From assembly GCA_023423935.1 (NCBI GenBank), contig JAFAEQ010000011.1, forward strand, positions 62,001 through 126,000: a stretch of 64,000 nucleotides of DNA. The letters are read 5' to 3'. The notes below the pieces were generated by a model. It searched no databases, was not told the DNA's origin, and saw nothing but the letters and a program-made list of their open reading frames with translations. Positions 32,602-42,000 of this stretch are shown here, piece after piece. The stretch comes from Pseudomonadota bacterium (lineage in GTDB: Bacteria; Pseudomonadota; Gammaproteobacteria; Steroidobacterales; Steroidobacteraceae). Each line of letters begins with the position of its first letter. The stretch's first letter is position 1. The position numbers and the translations under genes were made by a program.

Positions 32602-34869
32602 ATGTCTCGGTCGAAGCTGTCTTCTTTTTCCGTGCTGATGCGCCCCCTTGCCGTCGGCTCTCTGCTCCTGGGTCTCGGTGCGAATGCCGGCGCGGCCATT
32701 GTCGTCGACGGTATTCTCGATGAGCCCGAATGGACCAGCGCGGACGCCTATACCTGTTCGGGCTGGAAACGGACCGATCCGTTCACGCTCGATGACCCTC
32801 AGTACCCGACCCAGGCGAGCGTGGTCTCCACGCCCGAGGGGCTGGCCGTCGCATTCGTGGTCCAGCAGCCCGACTCCCTGGCGCGCGTTCGCCAGAAGTC
32901 GGCGCGCAACTCGGAGGTCCTGCTCGGCGACTCGGTCGGCTTCATGGTCGATTTCGACGGCAGCGGCGAGACCGGCTATGAGTTCTCGGTGAGCCTGGGC
33001 GGCAGCACGCGCGACGGGCTGATCATCAATCAGAACAAGTTCTCGTACGACTGGGACGGTCGCTGGATGCATGCGGTCACCGAGACCGCTACGGAATGGC
33101 ATGTCGAGGTGCTCATTCCCTGGAAGACCATCAACATGCGCAACGCGTCCGAGCCGCGCCATACCATCGGGGTCTATTTCAATCGCTGGATCTACGACCG
33201 CAACGAGCGCAACACGTGTCCCGCGCTGAGCTACGACAACGCCGCGCTGCTGTCCGATTTCCAGAAGATCGACATCGAACGACCGCCGCCAGAAGGCGAC
33301 TTCAATGCGGCGCCTTACGTCACGGCGCTGCGCGATCTGGTCGAGGACAGCACGCACACCCGCGCCGGAGTCGATTTCACCTGGCGACCCACGAGCAATG
33401 TGCAGCTGGCGGCAGCGATCAATCCCGACTTCGGGCAGGTGGAGAGCGATGAGCTGATCGTCAATTTCTCCACGATCGAACCCGTCTTCACCGACAAGCG
33501 GCCCTTCTTTACCCAGAATCAGGCGTTGTTCGATCTGCGCACGCCTGCGAACGGACAGCTCATCTACACGCGACGCATCGGCGCGCCCACGGATGATGGA
33601 CTGGCAGGCTCGTCCGAGATCGATGCCGCGCTCAAGCTGACCGGGAACGTCGGCAACGCCTCCTACGGTGTTTTTGCCGCTCAGGAAGACGACTATGACC
33701 AGGACGTCGGCCGGCTGTTCTCCGCGGCGCGCTTCATGCTGCCCACGAGCGTCGGACGCTTCGGATATCTCTCGACCTGGACCGATCGGCCTTATCTGGA
33801 TCGACAAGCCTCCGTGAACGCGATGGATTTCGATCTGGCGAATAACGCGGCTTTCCGAACCGCCGGCCAGATCGTCCGCTCCAGTATTTCCATGGGTCCG
33901 GATCAGAGCTCGGGCTATCTCGCGTGGGTGCAGCAGGACATCAATCGCTCGAAGCCGTTGAACTTCTCCTTGAGGGCGCTCTTCATCGATCGCGACTTCG
34001 ACATGAACGACATGGGCTATCTCGAACGCAACAGCCTGCGTCAGTACGAAGCGATCATCGATAACAAGCGCCCTTCGACGATGGCAGGTATCGAGGCGGT
34101 GCAGGACAACCTGATCATTCAGTATCGGCAGAACGCGGATGATCAGCAGCTGTTATCGCGTACGGCTTACACGCGCACGATCAACTTCACCAGCGGCTGG
34201 ACGACCAAGCTCTACCTGCGCTACTGGACCTCCGGCGTCGACGATCTGCTCTCCCAGGGCAATGGTGTCGTGCGCCTGTCGGATCGCCATGGGGTCTACA
34301 CCAACGTGACGACACCGCGGTTCGGCCGGTTCCAGTATCTGGTCGGGGTCGGCGCATTTCAGGAAGGTGTCGAGGATTACTCGGGCTACCTCGACATGAT
34401 TGCCATGTTTCATGCGAGCAGCGAGCTCTCGCTCAGTCTCGAACTGGTGCCTCAGCGCGAGAACGACTGGCTGTTCTGGAACGGCGGCAATCGCTATTCA
34501 ACCGTCAACTGGGATCGCCTCGACTATATTTTCGATCTGAACTGGTTTCCCTCGCCGAATCAGGAGTTGCGCGTGAAGTGGCAGTGGATCGGCATGGATG
34601 CCACCGGTCGGAAGTCGTATGTCACTGACTCCCGCGGTCATCTGATCCCCACGGGCGAACCCGTCGACGGCTTCACCCTCAACAATCTCGCGCTCCAGAT
34701 CCGCTATCGCTATTCCTTCGGATCCTCGACCGATCTGTATGCGGTGTACTCGCGCGGGGGCTATCAGGAAGGCATGCAGGACCGCGGCATCGGTAGTCTG
34801 TTCGGCGAGATGGATTCGCTGCGCGACACCGAGCAGTTCCTGCTCAAGTTCGTGTACCGCACGCGATGA
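32602..34869 (+). CDS. DUF5916 family protein: carbohydrate-binding (CBM9-like) domain plus outer membrane barrel
   Basis: A 755-residue exported protein. After a signal peptide (RPLAVGSLLLGLGANAGA) comes a CBM9-like beta-sandwich opening with VDGILDEPEWTSA and continuing WHVEVLIPWKTI. From about residue 215 the DUF5916 barrel starts, with AAINPDFGQVESDE, NFSTIEPVFTDKRPFF and many amphipathic strands to a C-terminal aromatic-rich strand (QFLLKFVYRTR). Such proteins are thought to sit in the outer membrane, but their role is not established. The ATG at 32602 is preferred over a GTG at 32590 because gggaag lies at a better distance. Confidence 0.82.
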   Translation: MSRSKLSSFSVLMRPLAVGSLLLGLGANAGAAIVVDGILDEPEWTSADAYTCSGWKRTDPFTLDDPQYPTQASVVSTPEGLAVAFVVQQPDSLARVRQKSARNSEVLLGDSVGFMVDFDGSGETGYEFSVSLGGSTRDGLIINQNKFSYDWDGRWMHAVTETATEWHVEVLIPWKTINMRNASEPRHTIGVYFNRWIYDRNERNTCPALSYDNAALLSDFQKIDIERPPPEGDFNAAPYVTALRDLVEDSTHTRAGVDFTWRPTSNVQLAAAINPDFGQVESDELIVNFSTIEPVFTDKRPFFTQNQALFDLRTPANGQLIYTRRIGAPTDDGLAGSSEIDAALKLTGNVGNASYGVFAAQEDDYDQDVGRLFSAARFMLPTSVGRFGYLSTWTDRPYLDRQASVNAMDFDLANNAAFRTAGQIVRSSISMGPDQSSGYLAWVQQDINRSKPLNFSLRALFIDRDFDMNDMGYLERNSLRQYEAIIDNKRPSTMAGIEAVQDNLIIQYRQNADDQQLLSRTAYTRTINFTSGWTTKLYLRYWTSGVDDLLSQGNGVVRLSDRHGVYTNVTTPRFGRFQYLVGVGAFQEGVEDYSGYLDMIAMFHASSELSLSLELVPQRENDWLFWNGGNRYSTVNWDRLDYIFDLNWFPSPNQELRVKWQWIGMDATGRKSYVTDSRGHLIPTGEPVDGFTLNNLALQIRYRYSFGSSTDLYAVYSRGGYQEGMQDRGIGSLFGEMDSLRDTEQFLLKFVYRTR

Positions 34870-34941
34870 TCGATCCTCATTGACCCTTCGGCCGTGCGCG
34901 ATAAACACTCGCGCACGGCTCATCTGCCAATGGAAGGTCAT

Positions 34942-35670
34942 ATGAAGCGTCTCATGCTCGGCGTCGTCGTGGGATTCGTCGCCGGGTTGCTGGTCAGCAA
35001 GCTCTTCGAGAGACCGCCCGATGCAGGCGCAACCAGCGCGTTTGCAGCCCCCCCTGAATCGACAAGCACGATGGCGATGAGGCAGCCGGCGAGCGCAGCG
35101 GCGCCTTCCGATAACGAAGCAGCGACCGTCGTTCCAGCTACGAGCCGTCCGATCGCCCGCGATGCGGGCAATTCGAGCCGCACAGACGATTCAAGAGTCG
35201 CGTTCGATGGGCCTGCGGCTGACTATGCCTCCCGAGCGCAGACAACTGCGCATCCGCAGACTGCGACTGTCCAGACAGTTGCCGGACGAGCAGCGACGGC
35301 AATGCCGATCACCCTGGAGCCTCCGCTGAAAAAGATGATCGATGGCGATCCGGCGTCCGCGAAGATGCATGCTGAAATCGAATCCGAAGAAGACGATCTG
35401 GGCTGGGCCTACTACATGGAAGAGCAGCTGCGCAGCTATTTCACGACGCAACCTTCAGCAGCAGCGTGGCAAGTGACAGGCCTCGACTGTCGCACCAACG
35501 GTTGCGTCGTCCAGGCTCAATCCGCGACGGCAGATATGGGTCAGGCAACGACCCTGATCCAAAAGATGTCGCAGCAGCCATGGTGGGAATTCGTGAACGC
35601 CCGGACGTCGTTCACCAACTTCGATCAGGGAATTGCGCTCCTGATCCTGATGCAGAAGAAGAAGCCGTAG
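34942..35670 (+). CDS. Membrane-anchored protein of unknown function
   Basis: A 242-residue protein with one N-terminal membrane helix (MLGVVVGFVAGLLVSKLF), a long low-complexity Ala/Thr/Ser/Pro linker (about residues 25-125), and a folded C-terminal domain with two cysteines in GLDCRTNGCVVQAQSAT. It is probably anchored in the inner membrane with the domain in the periplasm, where the cysteines could form a disulfide. ggaagg precedes the ATG. I do not recognise the family; the DUF5916 gene ends 72 bases upstream. Confidence 0.65.
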   Translation: MKRLMLGVVVGFVAGLLVSKLFERPPDAGATSAFAAPPESTSTMAMRQPASAAAPSDNEAATVVPATSRPIARDAGNSSRTDDSRVAFDGPAADYASRAQTTAHPQTATVQTVAGRAATAMPITLEPPLKKMIDGDPASAKMHAEIESEEDDLGWAYYMEEQLRSYFTTQPSAAAWQVTGLDCRTNGCVVQAQSATADMGQATTLIQKMSQQPWWEFVNARTSFTNFDQGIALLILMQKKKP

Positions 35671-35746
35671 CGGCCAGCGAATCAGCACTCGGAACTGCAC
35701 TGAACGCGCCGACGTTCCGCTTCCGGCTACCCGAAGAAGCGCATGC

Positions 35747-36379
35747 ATGGATTCCCGAGGCCGTCCTTCGAATCGTTCGACCGTCATGCGGCTCGTGCTC
35801 GAGCCAGAGTTTCGGCGGCGCGCGATCCGCTATGCGCTGGGGAGGCCTGTCGAACTCGAAACCCAGGACCGGCGCGATCTCGAGCAGATCATCCTGCCGT
35901 ACTACACCTCGCGGGCGGATCTGAGCTCGTTTCTGTTCATCGGCGTTGCCTGGTACACGCGGCACTACCCGAAGCAGTTCTTCGCGAACAAGGCGCTGTG
36001 GACTGTCGATGTCGATCCGTCAGCGCGCAAGCACGGGGCTGCACAGCATCGGACTGTTTCGGTGACGGATCTCACGCAGCACTTCGCGCCTGGGAGCTTC
36101 GACTGCGTGATCATGAACGGTGTCTACGGTCATGGATTGAACGACGCCGAGTCCTGCGAGCGCGCATTCGCAGCATGTAGCGAGGTACTGCGTCCGGGCG
36201 GGGAGTTCCTGTTCGGCTGGAACGACCTGCCGCAGTATCGCGGCGCAGATCTCGAGCAGATCGGATCGCTGCGCACATTCGAGCCTGTCGTCATCCCGGC
36301 ATTCGGCGTTCACCGTCATCTGAGCGATCCGGTGACACGGCACGTCTATCAGTTCTTTCGCAAGCCAGCGGCTGTCTGA
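35747..36379 (+). CDS. Class I SAM-dependent methyltransferase-like protein
   Basis: About 210 residues (197 if the ATG at 35786 is used). The fold is suggested by SFLFIGVAWYTRHYPK (motif I region, lacking the usual GxGxG), LWTVDVDPSARKHG (acidic end of beta 2), FDCVIMNGVYGHGLND and FAACSEVLRPGGEFLFGWND (post-motif). The weak glycine loop leaves SAM binding uncertain. It could modify a small molecule or be a degenerate family member. It stands alone between an unknown membrane protein and the convergent TrhO-RluA gene, whose stop codon is 1 base away. Confidence 0.6.
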   Translation: MDSRGRPSNRSTVMRLVLEPEFRRRAIRYALGRPVELETQDRRDLEQIILPYYTSRADLSSFLFIGVAWYTRHYPKQFFANKALWTVDVDPSARKHGAAQHRTVSVTDLTQHFAPGSFDCVIMNGVYGHGLNDAESCERAFAACSEVLRPGGEFLFGWNDLPQYRGADLEQIGSLRTFEPVVIPAFGVHRHLSDPVTRHVYQFFRKPAAV

Positions 36380-36380
36380 G

Positions 36381-38078
36381 TCAGCGTTGAGCTTCCGCCC
36401 AGGAAGGAGGCGGTGCTTCGAAGCGAATCCGTTCGCGTGTGAGCGGATGATCGAACTCGAGCCGCCAGGCGTGCAGACACATGGGCGGCGCATCGATCTC
36501 GAGCGTCTGCCGATCCCCGATTTCGCCGTCGCGCAGGTAGACCGAATCGCCCCGCACCGGAAATCCCAGATGCCATAGGTGCAGCCGGATCTGATTGGTG
36601 CGGCCGGTCAGAGGCTCGGCTTCGAGCAGCGAAGTGCCATCGGCGAAGCGCATGAGCACCTGAAAGCGCGTATGAGCCGCCTGTCCGTGCTGCTCATCGA
36701 TCAGGCGTGAGCCCACTTCGCTCGATGCGCCGCTGATGCGGGCCGTGCATTCGAAGCTGTCTTCGGGAGGATGTCCGTGGACGCGAACCAGATAGCGCTT
36801 GCCGACCGTACCCCGCGCGAACTGAGTCTGGATCTTCTTGGCTGCGAACTGCGTGCGTGCGATCACCAGAGCGCCCGTCGTGTTGGCGTCGAGTCGATGC
36901 GAGGGTCGCAGCTTCTCGGGGGCGTACAGCGCGTCGAGCACGTACATCAGGCTGTTGCGATGAAAACGACCGCCGGCATGCATGGGCAGCGGCGCGGGCT
37001 TGTCGATGACGATGAACAGCGCCTCTTCATGCAGCAGGCGAATGTCCATGTTTACCGGCGGCTCGATGACATTCGCAAAGCGATGCAGGAATTTCTCTCC
37101 GGCACGGACGATTCGCTGCGGTCTGCAGGGCTGCCCTTGCTCATCGAGGAGCAGACCCTGTTCGAAACGGTCGAGCCAGTAGCGCTCCGGCGCGTGGGAG
37201 ACGACCGAGCACAGCGTTTCGAGCAGGGTGTGCCCATCGCAGGCGGCGGGTACGGTCACCGGACGTAACTGGTCATGCGGCTCACTGCCGGGCAGCGGAT
37301 CGACGAAGGAGCGAAGCTGCGTCTCTCGTTCCTTGATGGGCACTACGCACGTCGTTTCTTCTGGTGGCTGCGTGGGGGTTCGCGTTGCGTGCCATCCGGC
37401 GCGCGGATCGCTCGCCACGCACTCACCCTGGAAGTAGTCGCCCCTGTAGACATCGAGGTAGGCGCGGATGCCCCCCTTGAGCATCCGCGCCTGTTCGAAG
37501 CCGCGTCTTTGCAGGAGCAGTGTCGCTTTCGCGCTGCGCAGCCCGTCGTCGCAGACGATCACAATCGATTCTGAGTGGGGTGAAAGCGCGTCGATTGCTA
37601 CGGAGAACTCGTGGAAGTGATGCGTCCCCAACGACTGGCTGTCGAGGAACGCACCCTGCGCAATTTCCTCGACGTTGCGAACATCCAGCACGGTGTCGGC
37701 GCTTCCAGCCTGCAAGCGGGCATACAGTTCCGCCGGCTCGATCTCAAGCGGCGGGTGGAGCGCCGGATTCAAAGTCGCATCGCCCGAGCGAATCAGCTCA
37801 CTTCTGAGGCGGACGAGCATGCGGCGATAGGGAGATCGCTCGCAGCGCTGCTCGCGAACATCGAGATCGATGTGTTCTGGCCAGCCGCGCAGAACGGACA
37901 AAAGCTGGTCGATGTCGTCGTTCTCGCCGGCGACACGCACGTCGATGCCCTCGATGCTCAGGACGATCGAGCCGCTCAATTGCGACTGGCTGCAGAGCTG
38001 TGCGAGAGCGGCGTGTTTCTCCGGCAAGTTTGCGAGGGCAACGTAGCGGTGACCTTCGATGAGGCGGATCGGTCTCAT
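36381..38078 (-). CDS. Fusion of TrhO-like rhodanese domain and RluA-family pseudouridine synthase
   Basis: A 565-residue protein. Residues 1-225 follow the TrhO/YceA (tRNA U34 5-hydroxylase) layout: a ferredoxin-like part with YVALANL, SIVLSIEGIDVRVAG and YRRMLVRLRSELI, then a rhodanese domain with TVLDVRNVEE and the active loop CDDGLRS (Cys176), and LKGGIRAYL. Residues 285-565 are an RluA-type pseudouridine synthase with an S4-like start, VIDKPAPLPMHAGG, the catalytic aspartate in SHRLDANTTGALVIA (Asp397), KRYLVRVHG and EPLTGRTNQIRLHL. Both halves act on RNA uridines. The ATG at 38078 is closest to the homology. The C-terminal zinc-cysteine tail of E. coli TrhO is absent. Confidence 0.82.
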   Translation of the reverse strand: MRPIRLIEGHRYVALANLPEKHAALAQLCSQSQLSGSIVLSIEGIDVRVAGENDDIDQLLSVLRGWPEHIDLDVREQRCERSPYRRMLVRLRSELIRSGDATLNPALHPPLEIEPAELYARLQAGSADTVLDVRNVEEIAQGAFLDSQSLGTHHFHEFSVAIDALSPHSESIVIVCDDGLRSAKATLLLQRRGFEQARMLKGGIRAYLDVYRGDYFQGECVASDPRAGWHATRTPTQPPEETTCVVPIKERETQLRSFVDPLPGSEPHDQLRPVTVPAACDGHTLLETLCSVVSHAPERYWLDRFEQGLLLDEQGQPCRPQRIVRAGEKFLHRFANVIEPPVNMDIRLLHEEALFIVIDKPAPLPMHAGGRFHRNSLMYVLDALYAPEKLRPSHRLDANTTGALVIARTQFAAKKIQTQFARGTVGKRYLVRVHGHPPEDSFECTARISGASSEVGSRLIDEQHGQAAHTRFQVLMRFADGTSLLEAEPLTGRTNQIRLHLWHLGFPVRGDSVYLRDGEIGDRQTLEIDAPPMCLHAWRLEFDHPLTRERIRFEAPPPSWAEAQR

Positions 38079-38206
38079 GTCTTTCAGGCAGCGTCGCTCG
38101 CGGTATTCGCAGGATGGGGGTGTCGCAGCTTGCCCGATGGGCGGTTGCATGTCTGCCCGCGGGATGTGATCGTAAGACTCGAGCCGTCCCTCATGAGGTC
38201 GCTGCG

Positions 38207-38461
38207 ATGCGTATTCCGCTGCTTCTGTGCGCTGTGCTGACGATGAGTGCCTGCACGACGATTCGACTGAATCACGACAACACCAACACCATCACGCATC
38301 GTGGTGGCGCTGCGGAAGGCAAGACGCTGGCCGATCGCGCATGTCGCAAGGCCGGCGAGGCGCGGGCCGTGATCGTGTCCACCGTCAACAAGGATGCATC
38401 ACGGCCGGAAGGGCAGGGCCGCCAGATGACTACCTTCCGCTGCACTTCGGACAAGGAATAA
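38207..38461 (+). CDS. Small putative lipoprotein
   Basis: An 84-residue protein with a short leader and lipobox (LLLCAVLTMSAC, Cys16), followed by a polar domain containing two more cysteines (ACRKAG, TFRCTSDK). The ATG follows gaggtcgctgcg. It is divergent from the TrhO-RluA gene, with 128 bases between the starts. The function is unknown; its size and Asn/Thr-rich start are like other small outer membrane lipoproteins of unknown role. Confidence 0.65.
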   Translation: MRIPLLLCAVLTMSACTTIRLNHDNTNTITHRGGAAEGKTLADRACRKAGEARAVIVSTVNKDASRPEGQGRQMTTFRCTSDKE

Positions 38462-38652
38462 CCCCCGTCGGACCGGGAGGCGCAGCGACTGTAGAGGGTC
38501 GCTGATCTCCGTCGCGTTCGAGACGTGATCACTGCATCGAATTTCAAGCGAGCACTCCCTGCGTGCCGTGCATGGCCGCGCGGCGCAGGCTTTCGGGAAT
38601 GCGGGGCGCCTTGTATAGAAGCAGTCTCGTTTTGAAACCCGAAGGTTGAGAT

Positions 38653-39048
38653 GTGAAGCAATTGGAACAGTGTCCATGCGGCAGCGGCGCAACTTATCGC
38701 GACTGCTGTGGTCGATGGCATGCAGGTGCACCTGCGCCGACGGCGGAAGCATTGATGCGTTCACGCTATTCGGCATTCGTACGCGCGGATGAGCCGTACC
38801 TGCTGGCGAGCTGGCACGTGAGCACTCGACCTGCGGCGGTGCCTTTCGATCCGCAGCTCAAGTGGCTGGGTCTCAAAGTGGTTGACACGTGCATGGTCGA
38901 TGCGAGCCATGCCGAAGTCGAGTTCATCGCCCGCTTTCGCATCGGCGGAGCCTCTGCGGCCCGTCTGCATGAACGCAGTCGGTTCGTCCGCGACGGCGAT
39001 CGCTGGTTCTATGTGGACGGCGAGCTGCGTGACTCGAAAAAGGTCTGA
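38653..39048 (+). CDS. YchJ family protein (SEC-C metal-binding motif)
   Basis: A 131-residue protein starting with the SEC-C zinc motif CPCGSGATYRDCCGRWHAG (residues 8-26) and continuing TAEALMRSRYSAFVRADEPYLLASW, the YchJ signature. The rest is a small NTF2-like fold ending RDGDRWFYVDGEL. Full length for the family; the function is not established. It begins with GTG at 38653, after a ggttgag sequence. Confidence 0.88.
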   Translation: MKQLEQCPCGSGATYRDCCGRWHAGAPAPTAEALMRSRYSAFVRADEPYLLASWHVSTRPAAVPFDPQLKWLGLKVVDTCMVDASHAEVEFIARFRIGGASAARLHERSRFVRDGDRWFYVDGELRDSKKV

Positions 39049-39209
39049 TTCAGGCGCATTCCTGTGGACATTCAGGGACTGTCTTACGCAACGCGGCTGA
39101 TGTACGCCTCTGCCGCGATGAGGATGTGAACCAGATAGTTGAGCACGCACATGTGTTTTACATAGTCTTGATCCCTGTTCGCTTCTTCCACAGTTCTTCG
39201 GATGCGCTG

Positions 39210-41378
39210 ATGCTTCGTCTACCGCGATTTGGCCTCCTCTTCCTGCTGGTCTTCATGGCCTGCCGTTCGGCAGTGGCGAGCGATGCGTTTCCGCGTCCGG
39301 CGGATCTCGAACACGACGTCGCCTTCTGGCGCCGGATCTACACGCAAGTCACCACCAACGGCGGACTCATACACGACCCGGTGCGACTGGACATCGTGTA
39401 CGAGCAGATGGAATTCCCGGATGACATTGCCGCGCGCGAGCGATCCAAGCGCATCGATGCGACCAAGAAAAAGTACAGCCGCATTCTCGAGCGCCTGGCG
39501 AGCGGCGCGGAGAATCTCGATGCCGAGGAACAGCGCGTGCTCGCGCTCTGGCCGAAAGGGACGAAACGCGCGCGCTTCGAGCAGGCCGCCGAGGAGGTGC
39601 GTTTCCAGCTCGGTCAAGCCGATCGATTTCTGGAAGGCGTGATCCGTTCGGGTGCCTACAAGGAGCACATCGCTACGACGTTCGAAAAGATGGGTCTGCC
39701 GCGCGAGTTGTCCGCCTTGCCGCACGTCGAATCCTCGTTCAACACGTACGCGTATTCGAAGGTCGGTGCGGCAGGCATGTGGCAGTTCATGCGCAGCACC
39801 GGTCGCCGCTACTTGCGCATCGATGCGACGATCGATGAACGACTGGATCCTTACCGCTCGACCGAGGCTGCAGCGCGCTTCCTGGAGCAGAACTACATCG
39901 TGCTCGGGAGCTGGCCGCTCGCATTGACCGCCTACAACCACGGTCCGGCGGGCATGCGTCGCGCGCAGGAGCAACTGGGGACGAGCGATATCAGCACGAT
40001 CGTGCGCAACTACCAGAGCCGCACGTTCGGGTTTGCCTCGCGCAACTTCTACGTGGCGTTTCTCGCGGCGCTGGAGATCGATTCCGATCCGGAGAAGTTC
40101 TTCGGGAAGATCAACATGCATCCGAAGGATACCAGTCACGTGTTGGTGCTCCCCAGCTACGTGCCCGCTGCGCAGCTCGCCGCCGCGCTGGAGCTCGAGC
40201 GCGAGACATTGCGTCGCCTGAATCCTTCGCTGTTGCCTTCGGTGTGGAGCGGTACGCGTCACGTGCCGCGCGGTTTCGAGCTTCGCCTGCCTTCGACGAT
40301 CGATCCGAAGACCGCGACGGCGCGTCTGGCCGCGGCGGAGAAGTTCGATGCGCAGGTCGCCGACACCCAGCATCGCGTGCGTAGCGGCGAGACGTTGTCC
40401 GGCATCGCGACTCGCTACGGAACGACGATCGCGCGACTCGCCGACATGAATGGTTTGCGCCAACCCTATCGCATCCACGCAGGACAGGTGTTGTCGCTGC
40501 CCGGCAATGCCAAGGGGACGCAGGCGCCAGCCGTGCTCGCGCAGGCCGACAAGCCGCCTCCCGCGAAGCCCGTCGCGCCGACGGGTGTGGTGGGCACGGA
40601 GCATCGCTATGTCGTAAAGCGTGGCGATACGTTGGGCAAGATTGCATCGCGCAACGGGCTCACCGAAGACCAGCTCATGGAGCTGAATGACATCAAGAAC
40701 CGCAATTTCCTCTACGAAGGGCAGGTGCTTGCGTTGCGGGCTTCGGCGCGTGCGGCTCCGCCGATCGAGGAGAAAGTCACGGTGGCCAACGTGGTCCCGC
40801 CTGTGCAGGAAACGGTAACGGCCGCCACCGAAGCGGCAGAGCCTGCGTCCGAGCGCGAAGCGGAAGAGCTTGGCCCCACGCTGGTACCGGGTGCGCAGGC
40901 GGCATCGACAGCCGATCCGGCCGATTATTCGGTGCAGGGCGATCAGAGCATCCGCGTGCAGGCGGCGGAGACGGTCGGTCATTACGCCGAATGGCTCAAC
41001 GTGCGCGCGAGTCAGATCCGCAAGCTCAATCGCATGACGGCCGCGACCCCGGTGGTGATCGGTCGCAAGCTGAAGCTCGATTTCTCGAAGGTCTCGCCCG
41101 ATCAGTTCGAAGCGCGCCGCATCGCCTATCACCGTGAGCTGCAGGAGGCTTTCTTCTCCGAGTACCGCATCAGCGGCGATGCCACTCACGTGATCCAGCG
41201 CGGCGAATCGATCTGGGTGCTTGCGCAGCAACGCTACAACATCCCGATCTGGCTGCTGCGTCAGTACAATCCCGATGTGGATCTCGGCGGGCTCAGGCCC
41301 GGAACCAAACTGGTCATTCCGACGGTTGAAGCAGTGAACGGCGCAAACACGAGCGCCGCAGGAACGGGTTCGACGTGA
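39210..41378 (+). CDS. mltD: Membrane-bound lytic murein transglycosylase D with LysM repeats
   Basis: A 722-residue protein. A signal peptide (FGLLFLLVFMACRSAVA) precedes the SLT domain with the catalytic glutamate in LPHVESSFNTYAYS, then GAAGMWQFM and LTAYNHGP. C-terminal LysM modules bind peptidoglycan: QHRVRSGETLSGIATRYG, EHRYVVKRGDTLGKIASRNG and THVIQRGESIWVLAQQRYN are clear, and a degenerate fourth lies between the second and the last. MltD cleaves the glycan strand to 1,6-anhydro ends. The family often has a lipobox; the cysteine in FMACRS could serve. A possible promoter (TTGAGC, 16 bases, CATAGT) lies at 39139-39166. The next gene overlaps its stop. Confidence 0.92.
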   Translation: MLRLPRFGLLFLLVFMACRSAVASDAFPRPADLEHDVAFWRRIYTQVTTNGGLIHDPVRLDIVYEQMEFPDDIAARERSKRIDATKKKYSRILERLASGAENLDAEEQRVLALWPKGTKRARFEQAAEEVRFQLGQADRFLEGVIRSGAYKEHIATTFEKMGLPRELSALPHVESSFNTYAYSKVGAAGMWQFMRSTGRRYLRIDATIDERLDPYRSTEAAARFLEQNYIVLGSWPLALTAYNHGPAGMRRAQEQLGTSDISTIVRNYQSRTFGFASRNFYVAFLAALEIDSDPEKFFGKINMHPKDTSHVLVLPSYVPAAQLAAALELERETLRRLNPSLLPSVWSGTRHVPRGFELRLPSTIDPKTATARLAAAEKFDAQVADTQHRVRSGETLSGIATRYGTTIARLADMNGLRQPYRIHAGQVLSLPGNAKGTQAPAVLAQADKPPPAKPVAPTGVVGTEHRYVVKRGDTLGKIASRNGLTEDQLMELNDIKNRNFLYEGQVLALRASARAAPPIEEKVTVANVVPPVQETVTAATEAAEPASEREAEELGPTLVPGAQAASTADPADYSVQGDQSIRVQAAETVGHYAEWLNVRASQIRKLNRMTAATPVVIGRKLKLDFSKVSPDQFEARRIAYHRELQEAFFSEYRISGDATHVIQRGESIWVLAQQRYNIPIWLLRQYNPDVDLGGLRPGTKLVIPTVEAVNGANTSAAGTGST

Positions 41379-41749
41379 AGTCTGCTCACGTAATCGCGGC
41401 CGCGCTCGGACTCGCCGGCTGCATGACCAATCAGGCCTATGACGGCCCGAAACTCGCGCGGGATGAGGTCGCCCACATCAGCGGCGATCTGCGCTTCACG
41501 GCCGGCGTGCCTGTCTCTGCATTGCTGCGGCAGGTCGATGGCCGCACGCTGGGGCTCACCGAAAATTCGGTCGATCTCGAACCGGGGCAACACACCCTGC
41601 TCGTGGACTGCAAAGTGCAGGAATCGGGCAACACGACGCGCCATACGCTCGAGGTCGAGGTCTATGCGGGAGAACGCTACCGTCTGGTCGCCGAAACGGG
41701 TCCAGGCTTGCGCGAATGCACGTCGGTTCGTCTCGAAACGGTGAATTGA
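41375..41749 (+). CDS. Putative lipoprotein co-transcribed with mltD
   Basis: A 124-residue protein beginning with GTG that overlaps the mltD stop by four bases (GTGA). A lipobox is visible (ALGLAGCMTN, Cys16), followed by an all-beta domain with LEPGQHTLLVDCKVQ and GERYRLVAETGPG, a pattern resembling PEGA-like or surface lipoprotein repeats. Two later cysteines could form a disulfide. The tight coupling suggests a cell-envelope role related to MltD; not recognised as a named family. Confidence 0.7.
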   Translation: MKSAHVIAAALGLAGCMTNQAYDGPKLARDEVAHISGDLRFTAGVPVSALLRQVDGRTLGLTENSVDLEPGQHTLLVDCKVQESGNTTRHTLEVEVYAGERYRLVAETGPGLRECTSVRLETVN

Positions 41750-41788
41750 TCTGCCCAGCTGTACGGCATTTGCCCGACGTGATCACTC

Positions 41789-41804
41789 GGTGATGTGCAT
41801 CACG
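41789..41804. promoter_or_regulatory. CRP-like palindrome
   Basis: GGTGA-TGTGCA-TCACG fits the CRP layout with the outer base of each half-site changed. It lies about 200 bases before the YkuD gene. A separate short palindrome GTGATCAC sits just to its left (41779-41786). Confidence 0.3.
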
Positions 41805-41937
41805 GCGGAAGGTGCGTGGAACGCAAGATCCTGTTGCCCAGCCGCATTGGGGGAACGCTGACGAGTTCGCGTTTTTGCACTGCCGGGTGCTTCGGTGACA
41901 CCTCATTACAGGTAGTCACAATCCGCCGGGCTCGGAC

Positions 41938-41960
41938 AGTCGACGAATCAGAGCTTCCTT
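41938..41960 (-). repeat. Head fragment of the MITE-like repeat (copy D)
   Basis: Read on the minus strand it gives AAGGAAGCTCTGATTCGTCG, which matches the first 20 bases of copies A-C with few changes. The sequence further left (to about 41840) keeps little similarity. It lies 41 bases before the YkuD gene start. Confidence 0.55.
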
Positions 41961-42000
41961 GGGCTTAAACCTAAGCAGGCTATACTGCGGGGAAAACTGG

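Noticed and set aside
39219..41231. A 670-codon minus-strand open frame
   Set aside because: It lies antisense to mltD, whose lytic transglycosylase and LysM motifs are clear; high GC keeps the opposite strand free of stops.
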